A stretch of 64,000 bases of DNA from NCBI GenBank assembly GCA_048262255.1, contig JBLXFH010000001.1:1860001-1924000 (forward strand). Direction: 5' to 3'. This document shows, in pieces, positions 15,779 to 24,626 of the stretch. The position numbers were made by a program, and so were the translations under genes. The DNA comes from JABMNT01 sp048262255 (GTDB lineage Bacteria > Pseudomonadota > Alphaproteobacteria > Rhodospirillales > Casp-alpha2). A model generated the notes under the pieces. That model saw nothing but the letters and a program-made list of their open reading frames with translations. It was not told the origin of the DNA and did no database searches. Positions within the stretch are counted from its first letter, which is position 1, and each line of letters starts with the position of its first letter.

Positions 15779-16908
15779 CAGAACAGGACCGGCAATTCTC
15801 AGATGCCGTGGGCGGCTTTGCGACCAGGCATCTTGCAGAAGGGGCCCTTCGGCGGGCTCACGCCGACAGCTACCCACGCGATGTTGCCAAATTGATGGCG
15901 GAGCAAGGCTTGCTCGGGATTTCCATCCCGGAAGTGGATGGTGGTCAGGGCGGGCGCCTGTTTGATGCGGTTCTGGCCATTGAACAGATTGCCGCTGTTT
16001 GCCCACGCAGCGCCGATGTTATTCAAGCCGGGAATTTTGGCGCCATACGTGTGCTCGCCGAATTTGGCAGCGATTATCACAAGGAAAAATACCTGTCACG
16101 CCTGTTGTCTGGAGATGCGGTTGTTGCCTTGGGCATGACCGAGCCGGAAGCCGGATCGGCCGTAACGGAACTGGCTACCACGGCCACCAAAGACGGTGAC
16201 GGATATCGCATAAACGGCAGCAAGGTTTTCACCTCTCACGCCACGGACGCAGATATGATTTTGGCCTACGTGCGCTTCGGCCCGGGAACAGGCGGCATCG
16301 GTTCGGTGCTGATTGACCGTCAGGCGGAAGGGGTGTCTCTGGGCGAAACGGTGTTGAGCCTGGGCGGTGAAAAATGGGCGCAACTCTATTTCAACGATGT
16401 TTTTGTACCGACTGAAAATGTGGTTCTGGGTGAAGGCGGATTTAAAAAACAGATTGCCGGTTTTAATGTCGAGCGCCTTGGCAATTCGGCGCGGGCACTG
16501 GCGCTCGGCCGCTTTGCCTTCGATATCGCCCGCAATCATGCGCTGGAACGCAAACAGTTTGGCCGCCCCATTTGCGAGTTTCAGGGCTTGCAATGGAAAT
16601 TTGCCGACATGAAGGTTGAACTGGAAGCCGCGCGCCTGCTGTTGTACCGGGCGGCCATCAATGCCGATAACGGGTTTCCATCGGCGGAAGAAACCGCCAT
16701 GGCGAAATTGGCTTGCAACCGGGCCGGCTTCAACGCGGCCAATGAAGCCATGCAGGTGATGGGGGCGGCGGGTTACAGTCAGGATAGTCTGGTTGAATAT
16801 TGTTTCCGCCGCACGCGGGGCTGGATGATTGCCGGCGGTTCCATAGAAATGATGAAAAACCGCATTGCCGAAAGCGTATTCGAGCGCCGCTTTTCGCAAC
16901 GGCCCTAA
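15763..16908 (+). CDS. Acyl-CoA dehydrogenase
   Basis: A 381-residue FAD enzyme that oxidises an acyl-CoA to the 2-enoyl-CoA and passes electrons to ETF. FAD/substrate loops are ALGMTEPEAGSA (~122-133) and FTSHATDADMIL. The usual short-chain base (Y-E-G-T near the C-terminus) is replaced by AGGS, but E237 in FNVERLGN matches the alternative base position used by isovaleryl-CoA and long-chain dehydrogenases, so the enzyme is probably active on a branched or longer substrate. ATG 15763 follows AAGGACAG. The 14 bases at the start of the gene are also present 28 bp upstream (see repeat). It ends 4 nt before the CoA ligase gene, indicating an operon. Confidence 0.9.
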   Translation: MHFSLSEQDRQFSDAVGGFATRHLAEGALRRAHADSYPRDVAKLMAEQGLLGISIPEVDGGQGGRLFDAVLAIEQIAAVCPRSADVIQAGNFGAIRVLAEFGSDYHKEKYLSRLLSGDAVVALGMTEPEAGSAVTELATTATKDGDGYRINGSKVFTSHATDADMILAYVRFGPGTGGIGSVLIDRQAEGVSLGETVLSLGGEKWAQLYFNDVFVPTENVVLGEGGFKKQIAGFNVERLGNSARALALGRFAFDIARNHALERKQFGRPICEFQGLQWKFADMKVELEAARLLLYRAAINADNGFPSAEETAMAKLACNRAGFNAANEAMQVMGAAGYSQDSLVEYCFRRTRGWMIAGGSIEMMKNRIAESVFERRFSQRP

Positions 16909-16912
16909 CCCC

Positions 16913-18961
16913 ATGGATATCGCCAACGCCCTGTTTCGCCCAAAGTCGATCGCGCTGATCGGAGCCTCCAGCGACGGCACAAAAAATGCCGGTCGTCCGC
17001 AGCGCTATATGGTTCATCATGGCTTCAGCGGCAATATCTATCCGGTCAATCCGTTTCGCGATGACGTCCAGGGGCTCGCCGCCTACAAAAGCATTCTGGA
17101 TGTTCCGCGTCCGGTTGAACAGGCGTTCATCATGACGCCGGCAGCTCAAATCCCCGATATCCTTCGTGACTGTGCAACGGCAGGTGTCACCGTTGCGACC
17201 ATTTACGCCGATGGCTTTGCCGAAAAGGGAACAAAAGGGCAGGCCCTTCAGGACCAGATTGTAGGTATTGCCAAAGAAAATTGCATTCGCATTCTTGGCC
17301 CTAACAGCATGGGGGTCATCAATGCTCATAACGGGATGACGTTATCGGTGAATGCGGTTTTGGAAATGCCGAACCTGATCGCCGGGCGTATTGGTGTGGT
17401 ATCGCAAAGCGGAACGGTTCTGGGCACGCTTATTTCGCGTGGCGCGGCGCGGGGGATCGGGTTTTCCAAATTGGTTTCGGTTGGCAACGAGAGTGACCTG
17501 GGCGTTGGTGAGATTGTCGATCTGTTGGTCGATGATGCAGAAACGGATGCGGTGCTGATGTTTCTGGAAGGCATTCGCGATGCTGATAGGTTGGCCGCTG
17601 CCGCCGCGCGGGCGCATGCCAAACAAAAACCGATCATTGCTTATAAATTGGGAAAATCCGAAGCCGGGCGGCAACTGGCCGTCTCGCATTCTGGAGCTCT
17701 GGCCAGTTCGGGCCGAACAACCAATGCGTTTTTCGCACGCCACGGCATTATTGGTGTTGAGATGCTGGAAGCGTTATTCGAAATGCCACCCATGGTGACC
17801 GGCAGACGTCCTCGTCCGGGAAACCGGGTCAGCGTTGTCACGACCACCGGTGGCGGTGCGGCTATGGTCGCCGATCGTCTGGGTCAGCAGGGTTTGGAAC
17901 TCGTTGGCGCATCGGATCAATTGCGCGCACGGTTGTCCGGCCTTGGTTTGGAAATCGGAGCCGGGCCGTTGGTCGATCTGACCATGGCCGGAACCCGCAA
18001 GGGCGTTTACGACGCGGCACTGGAAGAGCTTTTACAGGATGACGGGTGCGATGCGGTGGTTTGTGTGGTCGGGTCATCCGGCCAGTTTCATCCCGAACTG
18101 GCGGTCGCACCCATTGTCAAAGCGGCAACGTCGGAGAAATTTGTAGCCGCTTTTATTGCACCGCAAGCCGACCAATCCCTCGCCCAGTTGTGTGATGCCG
18201 GGGTTGCCGCATTCCGTACGCCGGAAGCCTGCGCCGATGCTGTGGCTGCAGCCCTGGCATGGAAAGCCCCTGCACAGGTTGCTCTGTCGGACTCTATCCT
18301 TACAACAAACAATGGGCCCTATAACGAACACGATGCCCTAAGACTTTTTGAAAGGCTTGGCATTCCCGTTGCCAAATCTGTCGAGGTCACCCTCAATGCC
18401 GGTTTGGATGAAATCGTTGCGTATCCCGTTGTCGCAAAAATCCTGTCGGACGAGATCGCCCATAAATCCGATCTGGGGGGTGTGCGTGTGGGGCTTGCCG
18501 ACAGACAGGAACTGGAAACGGCCCTTAACGACATTCGGGCGTCGGTAATGACCGCGCGACCGGACGTGGCTGCTGATCGGTTTCTGGTGCAATCCATGGA
18601 AACGGGACTGGCCGAAGTTCTGTTGGGCTACCGCCATGATCCGGAAGTCGGGCCCATTGTCATCCTAGGGAGCGGCGGTGTGTTGGCGGAATTGCTTGAT
18701 GATGTCGCCATTGGCATCGCCCCTTTGGACCTGAAGCAAGCCTATGATTTAATCTCCAAAGTTAAGGGATTGGCGCTCATAACGGGCTACCGGGGGGCAC
18801 CAAAAGGTGACGTAGCGGCTTTGGCTCAGGCCATTGTCGATATCTCAAAGCTGGCTGTCACGGAAGGGGCCCAAATCCAAGAAGCAGAAATCAACCCGCT
18901 TCTGATTAAGGGCGAAGGGTTGGGCGTGATGGCATTGGATGGGCTGGTGCGTTGTCGATGA
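16913..18961 (+). CDS. NDP-forming acyl-CoA synthetase (acetate-CoA ligase family), fused subunits
   Basis: A 682-residue fusion of alpha and beta parts of the NDP-forming acyl-CoA ligase family, which interconverts acyl-CoA + NDP + Pi and acid + CoA + NTP. Order: CoA-binding Rossmann domain (FRPKSIALIGASSD, ~8-130), succinyl-CoA-ligase-like domain with the phosphohistidine H259 in AVSHSGALAS, a linker, and an ATP-grasp domain (~465-680) with AHKSDLGGVRVG and the metal-binding EINPLL near the end. I chose ATG 16913, 4 nt after the dehydrogenase stop; the longer frame from 16865 overlaps that gene. It overlaps the next gene by 4 nt. Substrate unknown; pairing with an acyl-CoA dehydrogenase suggests an organic acid it activates or releases. 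Confidence 0.9.
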   Translation: MDIANALFRPKSIALIGASSDGTKNAGRPQRYMVHHGFSGNIYPVNPFRDDVQGLAAYKSILDVPRPVEQAFIMTPAAQIPDILRDCATAGVTVATIYADGFAEKGTKGQALQDQIVGIAKENCIRILGPNSMGVINAHNGMTLSVNAVLEMPNLIAGRIGVVSQSGTVLGTLISRGAARGIGFSKLVSVGNESDLGVGEIVDLLVDDAETDAVLMFLEGIRDADRLAAAAARAHAKQKPIIAYKLGKSEAGRQLAVSHSGALASSGRTTNAFFARHGIIGVEMLEALFEMPPMVTGRRPRPGNRVSVVTTTGGGAAMVADRLGQQGLELVGASDQLRARLSGLGLEIGAGPLVDLTMAGTRKGVYDAALEELLQDDGCDAVVCVVGSSGQFHPELAVAPIVKAATSEKFVAAFIAPQADQSLAQLCDAGVAAFRTPEACADAVAAALAWKAPAQVALSDSILTTNNGPYNEHDALRLFERLGIPVAKSVEVTLNAGLDEIVAYPVVAKILSDEIAHKSDLGGVRVGLADRQELETALNDIRASVMTARPDVAADRFLVQSMETGLAEVLLGYRHDPEVGPIVILGSGGVLAELLDDVAIGIAPLDLKQAYDLISKVKGLALITGYRGAPKGDVAALAQAIVDISKLAVTEGAQIQEAEINPLLIKGEGLGVMALDGLVRCR

Positions 18962-20229
18962 AACAGGTTGTTCTGGTCATCTGTGATGGGTTAAGGGCCG
19001 ATATGGTGCGTCCCGACTGGACGCCCAACCTGTGGAGAATTGGTGAAGCCTCATGCCGGCTTTTGAACCACAAGGGCGTTTTCCCATCGACCACACGGAC
19101 CACCGCGGCCTCCATTGCGACAGGTTGTCTGCCGAAAACACATGGCCTTGAAGGCAATTGCGTGGCCTTGGATGATGGCGATGGCCTCCGCGCTTATTCC
19201 GTCGGGCCACCGGAATTTCGAGATAAACTGCGGGCCGTAACCGGTAAAACGCTTCAGGTGCCGACACTTTCTGAACGACTGGCGGAGCATGGCGGAGGCA
19301 TTGTCTATTCCAATGTCTCGCCGGGTGCGGCCTATTTTCATGACCCTGACGGGCACGGTTATGTTTATCATCGGGCCGGGTCTTTTGGTCCAGGCTTGGA
19401 GCCGATCCATGGCGACGGGCACCTTGACGTCAGCCATGACAGTGCAGGCGATGCGGTCATGACCGAACGCTTTTGCAAACATGTTCTGGGTGACAGGCGG
19501 CCTGCTTATGGCGTTCTCTGGCTGTGCGATCCGGACCATACGCAACATGCGACGACCATGGGGGCGCCCGCGCATCTGCAATCGGTTCGCGATGCCGATG
19601 CCTGTGCGGGGCGGGTTTTTGATCGTATCTGTGAACGGAATGCACAGGGCGATGATATACTGTTTCTTGCCGGCTCCGACCACGGCCATGAGACGGTCAG
19701 TGGTGTGTTGAAGCTCAACGAACTTCTGGTGGAGGCAGGCTTCAAGCAAAATGCCCAGTCGTCGGATGTGGTTGTCTGCTCCAATGGTTTGAGCGCCAAC
19801 ATCTATCTTTCGCAAGAGGCTCGTCCCCGAATTCCACAACTTATTCCTTTTCTTTGGAGCCTCAATGAGATCGATCAGGTGTTTGCTGGTGAAAACCTGG
19901 GGCGGCTTGGGCATCGGACGGATACGGCCCTTGCCATCGCCGTAACCACTAAACGATCTGATGAGAAAAACCCCTACGGTATCGCAGGCATGAGCATCGC
20001 CATTGAAGATTCGCTGAGCAAGGACACAAACATCGGCTGCGGGCAGCACGGTGGGCTTGGAACCTATGAACAACATCCTTTCCTGATCGCTAATGGGGGT
20101 GGGTTTGAAGCAGGGGCCGTCTGTCAGAGCGAGACCTCAGCCATTGATATCGCTCCGACGGTCCTTCGTCACCTGGGTGTTGACGGTCCGGGTATGGATG
20201 GTGCGCCACTGGCTTTGTCCGGGTCATGA
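18958..20229 (+). CDS. Alkaline-phosphatase-superfamily phosphodiesterase/hydrolase
   Basis: A 423-residue member of the type I phosphodiesterase/nucleotide pyrophosphatase branch of the alkaline phosphatase superfamily. Two-metal site residues can be read off: the first Asp in VVLVICDGLRAD, the Thr/Ser nucleophile in FPSTTRTTAAS, Asp/His in LCDPDHTQH, Asp-His in GSDHGHE and the final His in CGQHGG. There is no signal peptide, so it is probably cytosolic. Its ATG overlaps the ligase stop and its own stop overlaps the MFS start (both ATGA), so the three are translated together. Substrate is not evident; a phosphonate or phosphodiester entering through the MFS transporter is one possibility. 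Confidence 0.83.
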   Translation: MKQVVLVICDGLRADMVRPDWTPNLWRIGEASCRLLNHKGVFPSTTRTTAASIATGCLPKTHGLEGNCVALDDGDGLRAYSVGPPEFRDKLRAVTGKTLQVPTLSERLAEHGGGIVYSNVSPGAAYFHDPDGHGYVYHRAGSFGPGLEPIHGDGHLDVSHDSAGDAVMTERFCKHVLGDRRPAYGVLWLCDPDHTQHATTMGAPAHLQSVRDADACAGRVFDRICERNAQGDDILFLAGSDHGHETVSGVLKLNELLVEAGFKQNAQSSDVVVCSNGLSANIYLSQEARPRIPQLIPFLWSLNEIDQVFAGENLGRLGHRTDTALAIAVTTKRSDEKNPYGIAGMSIAIEDSLSKDTNIGCGQHGGLGTYEQHPFLIANGGGFEAGAVCQSETSAIDIAPTVLRHLGVDGPGMDGAPLALSGS

Positions 20230-21428
20230 GTGCACAGGAACATCCGCTGGTCTACCGGCTGTTCCTGATGGTTTCCAGCCATGTGGTTGGCACTGTCAAC
20301 GTGGTGACGGTTCTGGCTATTGCGCCGTTGATCACGCGCGACCTCTCCCTGTCTGCAACCCAGTTTGGGTTTTTTGTCACCGCTTATTATACGGCGCAGG
20401 CGCTTTGGTCGATTCCGTCAGGCGGTATTGTTGATCGGTTTGGTGTCGGGCGTACGCTGATAGTCAGCCATCTGATCATGGCGGGGGGAGCATTTCTCCT
20501 GGCCACTGTCGAAACCTATGTCTTGGGCCTGGCCGCTCTTTTTTTGATGGGTATTGGCTATGCCATGCTTAATCCGGCCACCGGGCGCGGCGTGTTGGCC
20601 TGGTATCCTTCTGATCGTCGAGGGACTGCCATGGGCATCAAACAGTTTGGCGTGCCGGTGGGGGGCATCTTTGCAGCGGGAAACGGGGTTCTTGCAACCA
20701 TGATCCATTGGCAGTCATTGATGGCATGGATCGGCGGGGCGATATTGTTGAACGGAGTGCTTTGCATTTACCTGCTTCAGTTTTTTCGGCCGCGCGCCGC
20801 TAATCGCCCGAGCTTGCTCACCAGTATCCGGGCCGTTATGCGAGACTCAAATGTCAACTTGTACACGCTGGTTAGCGGAATGATGAATTTGGGCCAGGCC
20901 AATTTTTTCGCCTTCCTCACGCTGTTTTTGCGGGACGTGGCCGGGGCCAGCCAACCGCTCGCCGGCTTTGCCATGGGGCTTGCTCAAACGACCAGCGCTG
21001 CAGCCCGGCTGGGCTGGGGCGTCGTTGCCGACAAATGGTATCTTGGCCGCCGCAAGGTTTTGATGGCGTGGATTTGTGGTGCTGCTGGAGTGTTTCTGGT
21101 GATGATGGTCTGGGTCGGTCCGGGCTGGGGGCTTTGGTATGGTCTCGGATTGGTCGGTCTGCTTGGGATCACCGTCGCCTCCTTCGCGCCCGTTGCCCAG
21201 GCCATTGCTGCGGAGATGGTCAAGCCGGAACTGGCAGGCTCGGCCTTAGGCTATAACCTGACAGGTATCCACATCGGCGGTATGATCGGTCCGCCGATTT
21301 TTGGTGCGGTTGTTGATTGGACGGGCGGTTATGCAGGCGGCTGGCTGGTTACGGCTGTTGTCGTTTTGCTAGGTACAGCCCTGCTTGTTTTTCGGTTTCG
21401 TGAGGGAGAGCCTAAACAGAGCAATTGA
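20226..21428 (+). CDS. MFS transporter
   Basis: A 400-residue, 12-helix major facilitator protein. The loop between helices 2 and 3 reads GGIVDRFGVGRTLI, close to the family's G-x-x-x-D-R-x-G-R-R motif, and the second half has the counterpart WGVVADKWYLGRRKV. Overall it resembles the anion:cation and NarK/OFA-like groups that take up organic anions. ATG overlaps the stop of the hydrolase by 4 nt, so it is probably the transporter for the substrate of the upstream enzymes. No signal of a specific substrate. Confidence 0.9.
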   Translation: MSAQEHPLVYRLFLMVSSHVVGTVNVVTVLAIAPLITRDLSLSATQFGFFVTAYYTAQALWSIPSGGIVDRFGVGRTLIVSHLIMAGGAFLLATVETYVLGLAALFLMGIGYAMLNPATGRGVLAWYPSDRRGTAMGIKQFGVPVGGIFAAGNGVLATMIHWQSLMAWIGGAILLNGVLCIYLLQFFRPRAANRPSLLTSIRAVMRDSNVNLYTLVSGMMNLGQANFFAFLTLFLRDVAGASQPLAGFAMGLAQTTSAAARLGWGVVADKWYLGRRKVLMAWICGAAGVFLVMMVWVGPGWGLWYGLGLVGLLGITVASFAPVAQAIAAEMVKPELAGSALGYNLTGIHIGGMIGPPIFGAVVDWTGGYAGGWLVTAVVVLLGTALLVFRFREGEPKQSN

Positions 21429-21486
21429 ACTTCCCATAAAGACTGCTTAACCTCGCGCCTAAATAAATAAAGACAGGGAGTCATTC

Positions 21487-21984
21487 ATGGCACGTGAAAA
21501 TGTCATTATACGAACAGCTGACATCTGCGATAATCACCGTGACGATGCGCGCATCTGCGAAATCCAGTTCAAGGATGTAGGCGGGCGTGATCATTTTCAC
21601 GGAACCGCCGTCACGCTTTCCACCTATGAAGACAATACGGGCCTGAAGGCCGTTCTGGCGGAAGGCGGGGCCGGCAAGGTGCTGGTTGTCGACGGTCGTG
21701 GTTCTTTGCGCCGTGCCCTGTGTGGCGGAAACATCGCCAAGGAAGCCTTTGACCTGGGCTGGGAAGGGCTGATCTTCAACGGTGCGATCCGCGATAGCCA
21801 CGAATTTGAGGTTTTGGATTTTGGTGTGAAGACGCTGGGCACGACGGCCATGCCGCCGGTTCATTCAACGCCGATGAAACGCGCGCCTTTTGTCAGTTTT
21901 GGCGGTATCCGGATCAGCGAAGGCGATTACGTCTATGCCGATCAGGATTGTGTAATTGTATTAGATAAACCGGATCATGGGTGA
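21487..21984 (+). CDS. RraA-like protein (HMG/CHA aldolase-type)
   Basis: A 165-residue protein of the RraA/HMG-aldolase family. Members are either regulators of RNase E or class II aldolases that cleave 4-hydroxy-4-methyl-2-oxoglutarate or decarboxylate oxaloacetate. It shows the substrate/metal region (ALCGGNIAKEAF followed by GLIFNGAIRDSHEF), with the Arg-Asp pair of the active site. It starts at ATG 21487 behind AGACAGGGAG. Nine bases separate it from the FMN-dependent hydroxyacid oxidase, so an operon in carboxylic-acid catabolism is more likely here than an RNA-decay role. Which activity it has cannot be told from sequence. Confidence 0.82.
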   Translation: MARENVIIRTADICDNHRDDARICEIQFKDVGGRDHFHGTAVTLSTYEDNTGLKAVLAEGGAGKVLVVDGRGSLRRALCGGNIAKEAFDLGWEGLIFNGAIRDSHEFEVLDFGVKTLGTTAMPPVHSTPMKRAPFVSFGGIRISEGDYVYADQDCVIVLDKPDHG

Positions 21985-21993
21985 GGGAATAAC

Positions 21994-23073
21994 GTGAGTA
22001 ACGCATCTGATTTTTTGACTATGCAGGAATTCGCCAAGGCGGCGAAAGAAAAACTTCCCCTTGAGACCTGGGACTATCTGATCGGTGGGGCCTATACGGA
22101 AACGACGCTAAAACGCAACCGCCAGAGCCTCGACAATCTGGCCTTTCGCCCGCGTGTCCTCAATGATGTGGAAGGCGTTGATCCAAGCATTGAGCTGTTT
22201 GGAAACAAATTGCGCCTGCCGGTGATTATGGCGCCCATCGGTTCTGTGCAGGATTTTGTTGAAGGCGGCGGGGCCGTGCCGACCAAGGCTGCGGCGCGGT
22301 TTGGCTGTTATCATATGCTGAGCTCGGTCTGCAAACCGTATCTGGAAGGCGTCGCCGAATGCGTCGATTACCCAAAAATTTATCAGCTCTATGTGCGCGG
22401 TGATGCCGCCTGGGTTGATGAACATATTGAGCGCGCCATTGCTGCGGGGTATGTGGCGTTCTGCTTCACGGTCGATCTCGATTACTACAGCCGCCGTGAG
22501 CGCGATGTGGCGAAACGCTATCTCTCAACCTCGCGCCGTACGCAGGCCCAGGGTGAAGAATGGCAAAAGCGCTTTAACTGGGACGACATCAAGCGGGTTA
22601 GGGACAAGTATGACATCCCGTTCATCATCAAGGGCATCGCCACCGGTGAAGACGCCGCCAAATGTGTCGATTACGGCGTGGATGCCGTTTACGTCTCCAA
22701 TCATGGGGGACGGCAACTCGATCATGGCCGTGGCGGCGCGGACGTCCTTTCGGAAATCGCCCAAGCGGTGAATGGTCGGGCCAAGGTGATTTTTGATGGC
22801 GGCATCATGCGCGGCGCTGATCTGGTCAAGGCGATGATTCTGGGCGCAGATTGTGTTGGCATTGGCCGTCTGCAGGGCCTGGCAGCAGCGGCCGCCGGTG
22901 AAGATGGCCTTGTCCGCATGCTGGAAATCCTCGAAGAGGAAACGATTGCCAGCCTTGGCATGCTGGGCGTCACCCACTGGAACCAGCTGGACGCCAGCTA
23001 CCTGCATAGCGCACCGGAAGTCAGTCCGCCGCACGTCCTCAGCTCGTTCCCATTACTGGATGAGGGATATTAA
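21994..23073 (+). CDS. FMN-dependent alpha-hydroxy-acid oxidase/dehydrogenase
   Basis: A 359-residue TIM-barrel flavoenzyme that oxidises an L-2-hydroxyacid to the 2-oxoacid (glycolate oxidase, lactate oxidase, lactate dehydrogenase family). Active-site residues are visible: Y28 (WDYLIGG), Y130/Q131 and Y133 (IYQLYV), K213 (IIKGIATGED), and the catalytic H237 with R240 in SNHGGRQLDH. The FMN phosphate loop FDGGIMRGADLVKA and the GIGRLQG strand follow. The start is GTG 21994 with GAGGG upstream. Its TAA stop overlaps the stop of the convergent dehydrogenase gene (bases 23070-23073, TTAA). Together with the RraA-like gene it suggests hydroxyacid breakdown. Confidence 0.9.
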   Translation: MSNASDFLTMQEFAKAAKEKLPLETWDYLIGGAYTETTLKRNRQSLDNLAFRPRVLNDVEGVDPSIELFGNKLRLPVIMAPIGSVQDFVEGGGAVPTKAAARFGCYHMLSSVCKPYLEGVAECVDYPKIYQLYVRGDAAWVDEHIERAIAAGYVAFCFTVDLDYYSRRERDVAKRYLSTSRRTQAQGEEWQKRFNWDDIKRVRDKYDIPFIIKGIATGEDAAKCVDYGVDAVYVSNHGGRQLDHGRGGADVLSEIAQAVNGRAKVIFDGGIMRGADLVKAMILGADCVGIGRLQGLAAAAAGEDGLVRMLEILEEETIASLGMLGVTHWNQLDASYLHSAPEVSPPHVLSSFPLLDEGY

Positions 23074-23945
23074 TCCGCCTTCCGGTCCCGGATGAACTCG
23101 AACACCCGAGTGAAGTCAGAGCCCGGCAGGGCGGCGTCGCATTCGGACCAGATTTTGCTGATCATTTCACCGACATCGCTGGGCGTTCCGGCGGCCTGCA
23201 CGTTGTCGAGATAGAGCTTCACATCCTTGGCCAGCAAGGCGGATTTGAAGCCGGCCGCATAGGCTTCGGTCAGGATCTGCTGCGGGAATTTGTCGCGGCT
23301 AGCGGTGTTCTGACCGGACGAGACGTTGACCACATCGAGCATGATTTTCATATCGAGGCCCTGCGAAAGCCCAAACAGCATGGCTTCAGATGTGGCGGCC
23401 ATGGAGGTCGCGGACAAAAAGTTATTCAGGATTTTAACCGTTTGGCCGTGTCCGGCCTCATTGCCCACATGGAACTGGTTTTTTGAAAAAGCATCCAAAA
23501 TGGCCTGATGGCGCTGCATTTCGCTTTCAGGGCCGGCCCACATGACCGTGATACTGCGGGCCCGTGCTCCGGCGGCACCGCCGCTGACGGGCGCATCAAT
23601 ATAGGTGATGCCGGCTTTTTCGCAGATCGCCTTGGCGTCTTGTGCCGCCTTTGGTCCTATGGTCGACAGATCAATCACGACAGAAACCGTTTTCGTGGGG
23701 CAATCAGCAATTTCTGTGACGACGGCGCAGGAGGCTTTGCCATCAGGCAGCGATAAAAAGACCGTCTCGACATTCGAGACAACATCGCTCAGTGATTCGC
23801 CGATAAGTGAACCCTTTGGTGCGCGCTCTTTGGTGCCTGCCGGATCAAAGACGCGAAGCGAAAATCCCCCCGCCGCGATGTTTTCGGCCATCGGGCCACC
23901 CATTTGTCCGAGTCCCAGAAACCCTAACTTTTCAGGCGCGCTCAT
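23070..23945 (-). CDS. 3-hydroxyisobutyrate dehydrogenase-family NAD(P) oxidoreductase
   Basis: A 291-residue beta-hydroxyacid dehydrogenase of the group that includes 3-hydroxyisobutyrate and tartronate-semialdehyde reductases. N-terminal nucleotide-binding motif GFLGLGQMGGPMAENI, substrate-binding DAPVSGGAAGAR, and the catalytic lysine in GHGQTVKILNNFL are present. The residue after strand beta-2 (VFDPAGTKERAP) does not settle NAD versus NADP. Its ATG overlaps the stop of the CMD-family gene by 4 nt, so the two form an operon. It faces the hydroxyacid oxidase gene with shared stop bases. Confidence 0.88.
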   Translation of the reverse strand: MSAPEKLGFLGLGQMGGPMAENIAAGGFSLRVFDPAGTKERAPKGSLIGESLSDVVSNVETVFLSLPDGKASCAVVTEIADCPTKTVSVVIDLSTIGPKAAQDAKAICEKAGITYIDAPVSGGAAGARARSITVMWAGPESEMQRHQAILDAFSKNQFHVGNEAGHGQTVKILNNFLSATSMAATSEAMLFGLSQGLDMKIMLDVVNVSSGQNTASRDKFPQQILTEAYAAGFKSALLAKDVKLYLDNVQAAGTPSDVGEMISKIWSECDAALPGSDFTRVFEFIRDRKAD

Positions 23946-24346
23946 TTCGGCGAATCCATGGTCGCCACATCAAGGCCTTCGGCTTCGCAAACTTCGCGGG
24001 CCAGACGGAAGGCTTCGATGCCTGCCGGAATACCGCAGTAAATGGCAATCTGGATCAGAATTTCACGCAGCTCCTCCAGGCTGAGACCGTTGGTGATCGC
24101 GCCTTTGAAGTGAAGTTTGAACTCGTGAGGGCGGTTGAGACCGGCCAGCATACCGAGATTCAATATGCTACGTTGCTGTTTGGTCAAAACACCGCGTCCC
24201 CAAGTGCCACCCCAGCAATGTTCGGTGACCATTTTCTGAAAATCGCGATTAAAATCGTCCGCTTTGGCCAAAGAAGCGTCCACATAGGCCTCGCCTAAGA
24301 CTTCTTTTCGCATTTTTAATCCGATTTCAAACTGGTCCGACGACAT
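23942..24346 (-). CDS. Carboxymuconolactone decarboxylase-family protein
   Basis: A 134-residue all-helical CMD-family protein, similar in size to 4-carboxymuconolactone decarboxylase (PcaC). It has the core CWGGTWGRGVLTKQQRSILNLG and the helix HEFKLHFKGAITNGLS, EELREILIQIAIYCGIPAG. It lacks the CxxC of AhpD-type peroxidases, so a decarboxylase-like role fits better than a redox one. It starts at ATG 24344-24346 and is followed with a 4-nt overlap by the hydroxyisobutyrate-dehydrogenase-like gene. No other protocatechuate-pathway genes are nearby, so substrate remains open. Confidence 0.85.
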   Translation of the reverse strand: MSSDQFEIGLKMRKEVLGEAYVDASLAKADDFNRDFQKMVTEHCWGGTWGRGVLTKQQRSILNLGMLAGLNRPHEFKLHFKGAITNGLSLEELREILIQIAIYCGIPAGIEAFRLAREVCEAEGLDVATMDSPK

Positions 24347-24626
24347 AAAAACTCTCCTGAAAAAATTGATGAATGATTTTTGCTATAAAAACCTCAGGAA
24401 TGAGGCAGGTCAAAGAAAAAGTATACATTTGTGCACTGGAATAAAAATCACAGAGGCCATAAATCTTATCCGGCACGTAGAATTCCTATATAAATAAACC
24501 AGTTGTACGGTAAAGATATTCGTGGTGCGACCAATTTGATGATCGGTTCCTGATTGACAGGATGAATTTGGGCCTCTACCGTTTGCGTTAATTACATAGG
24601 CAAAAGCCTTATCTGGGAGGATATCT
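24347..24626 (+). promoter_or_regulatory. Intergenic control region of the peptide ABC importer
   Basis: This 280-bp gap separates the divergent CMD gene and ABC operon. A possible promoter for the ABC operon is TTGACA (24554-24559), 17-nt spacer, TACCGT (24577-24582), about 45 bp before the start codon; the -10 box is weak. No palindrome or riboswitch-like structure was evident. Confidence 0.3.
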
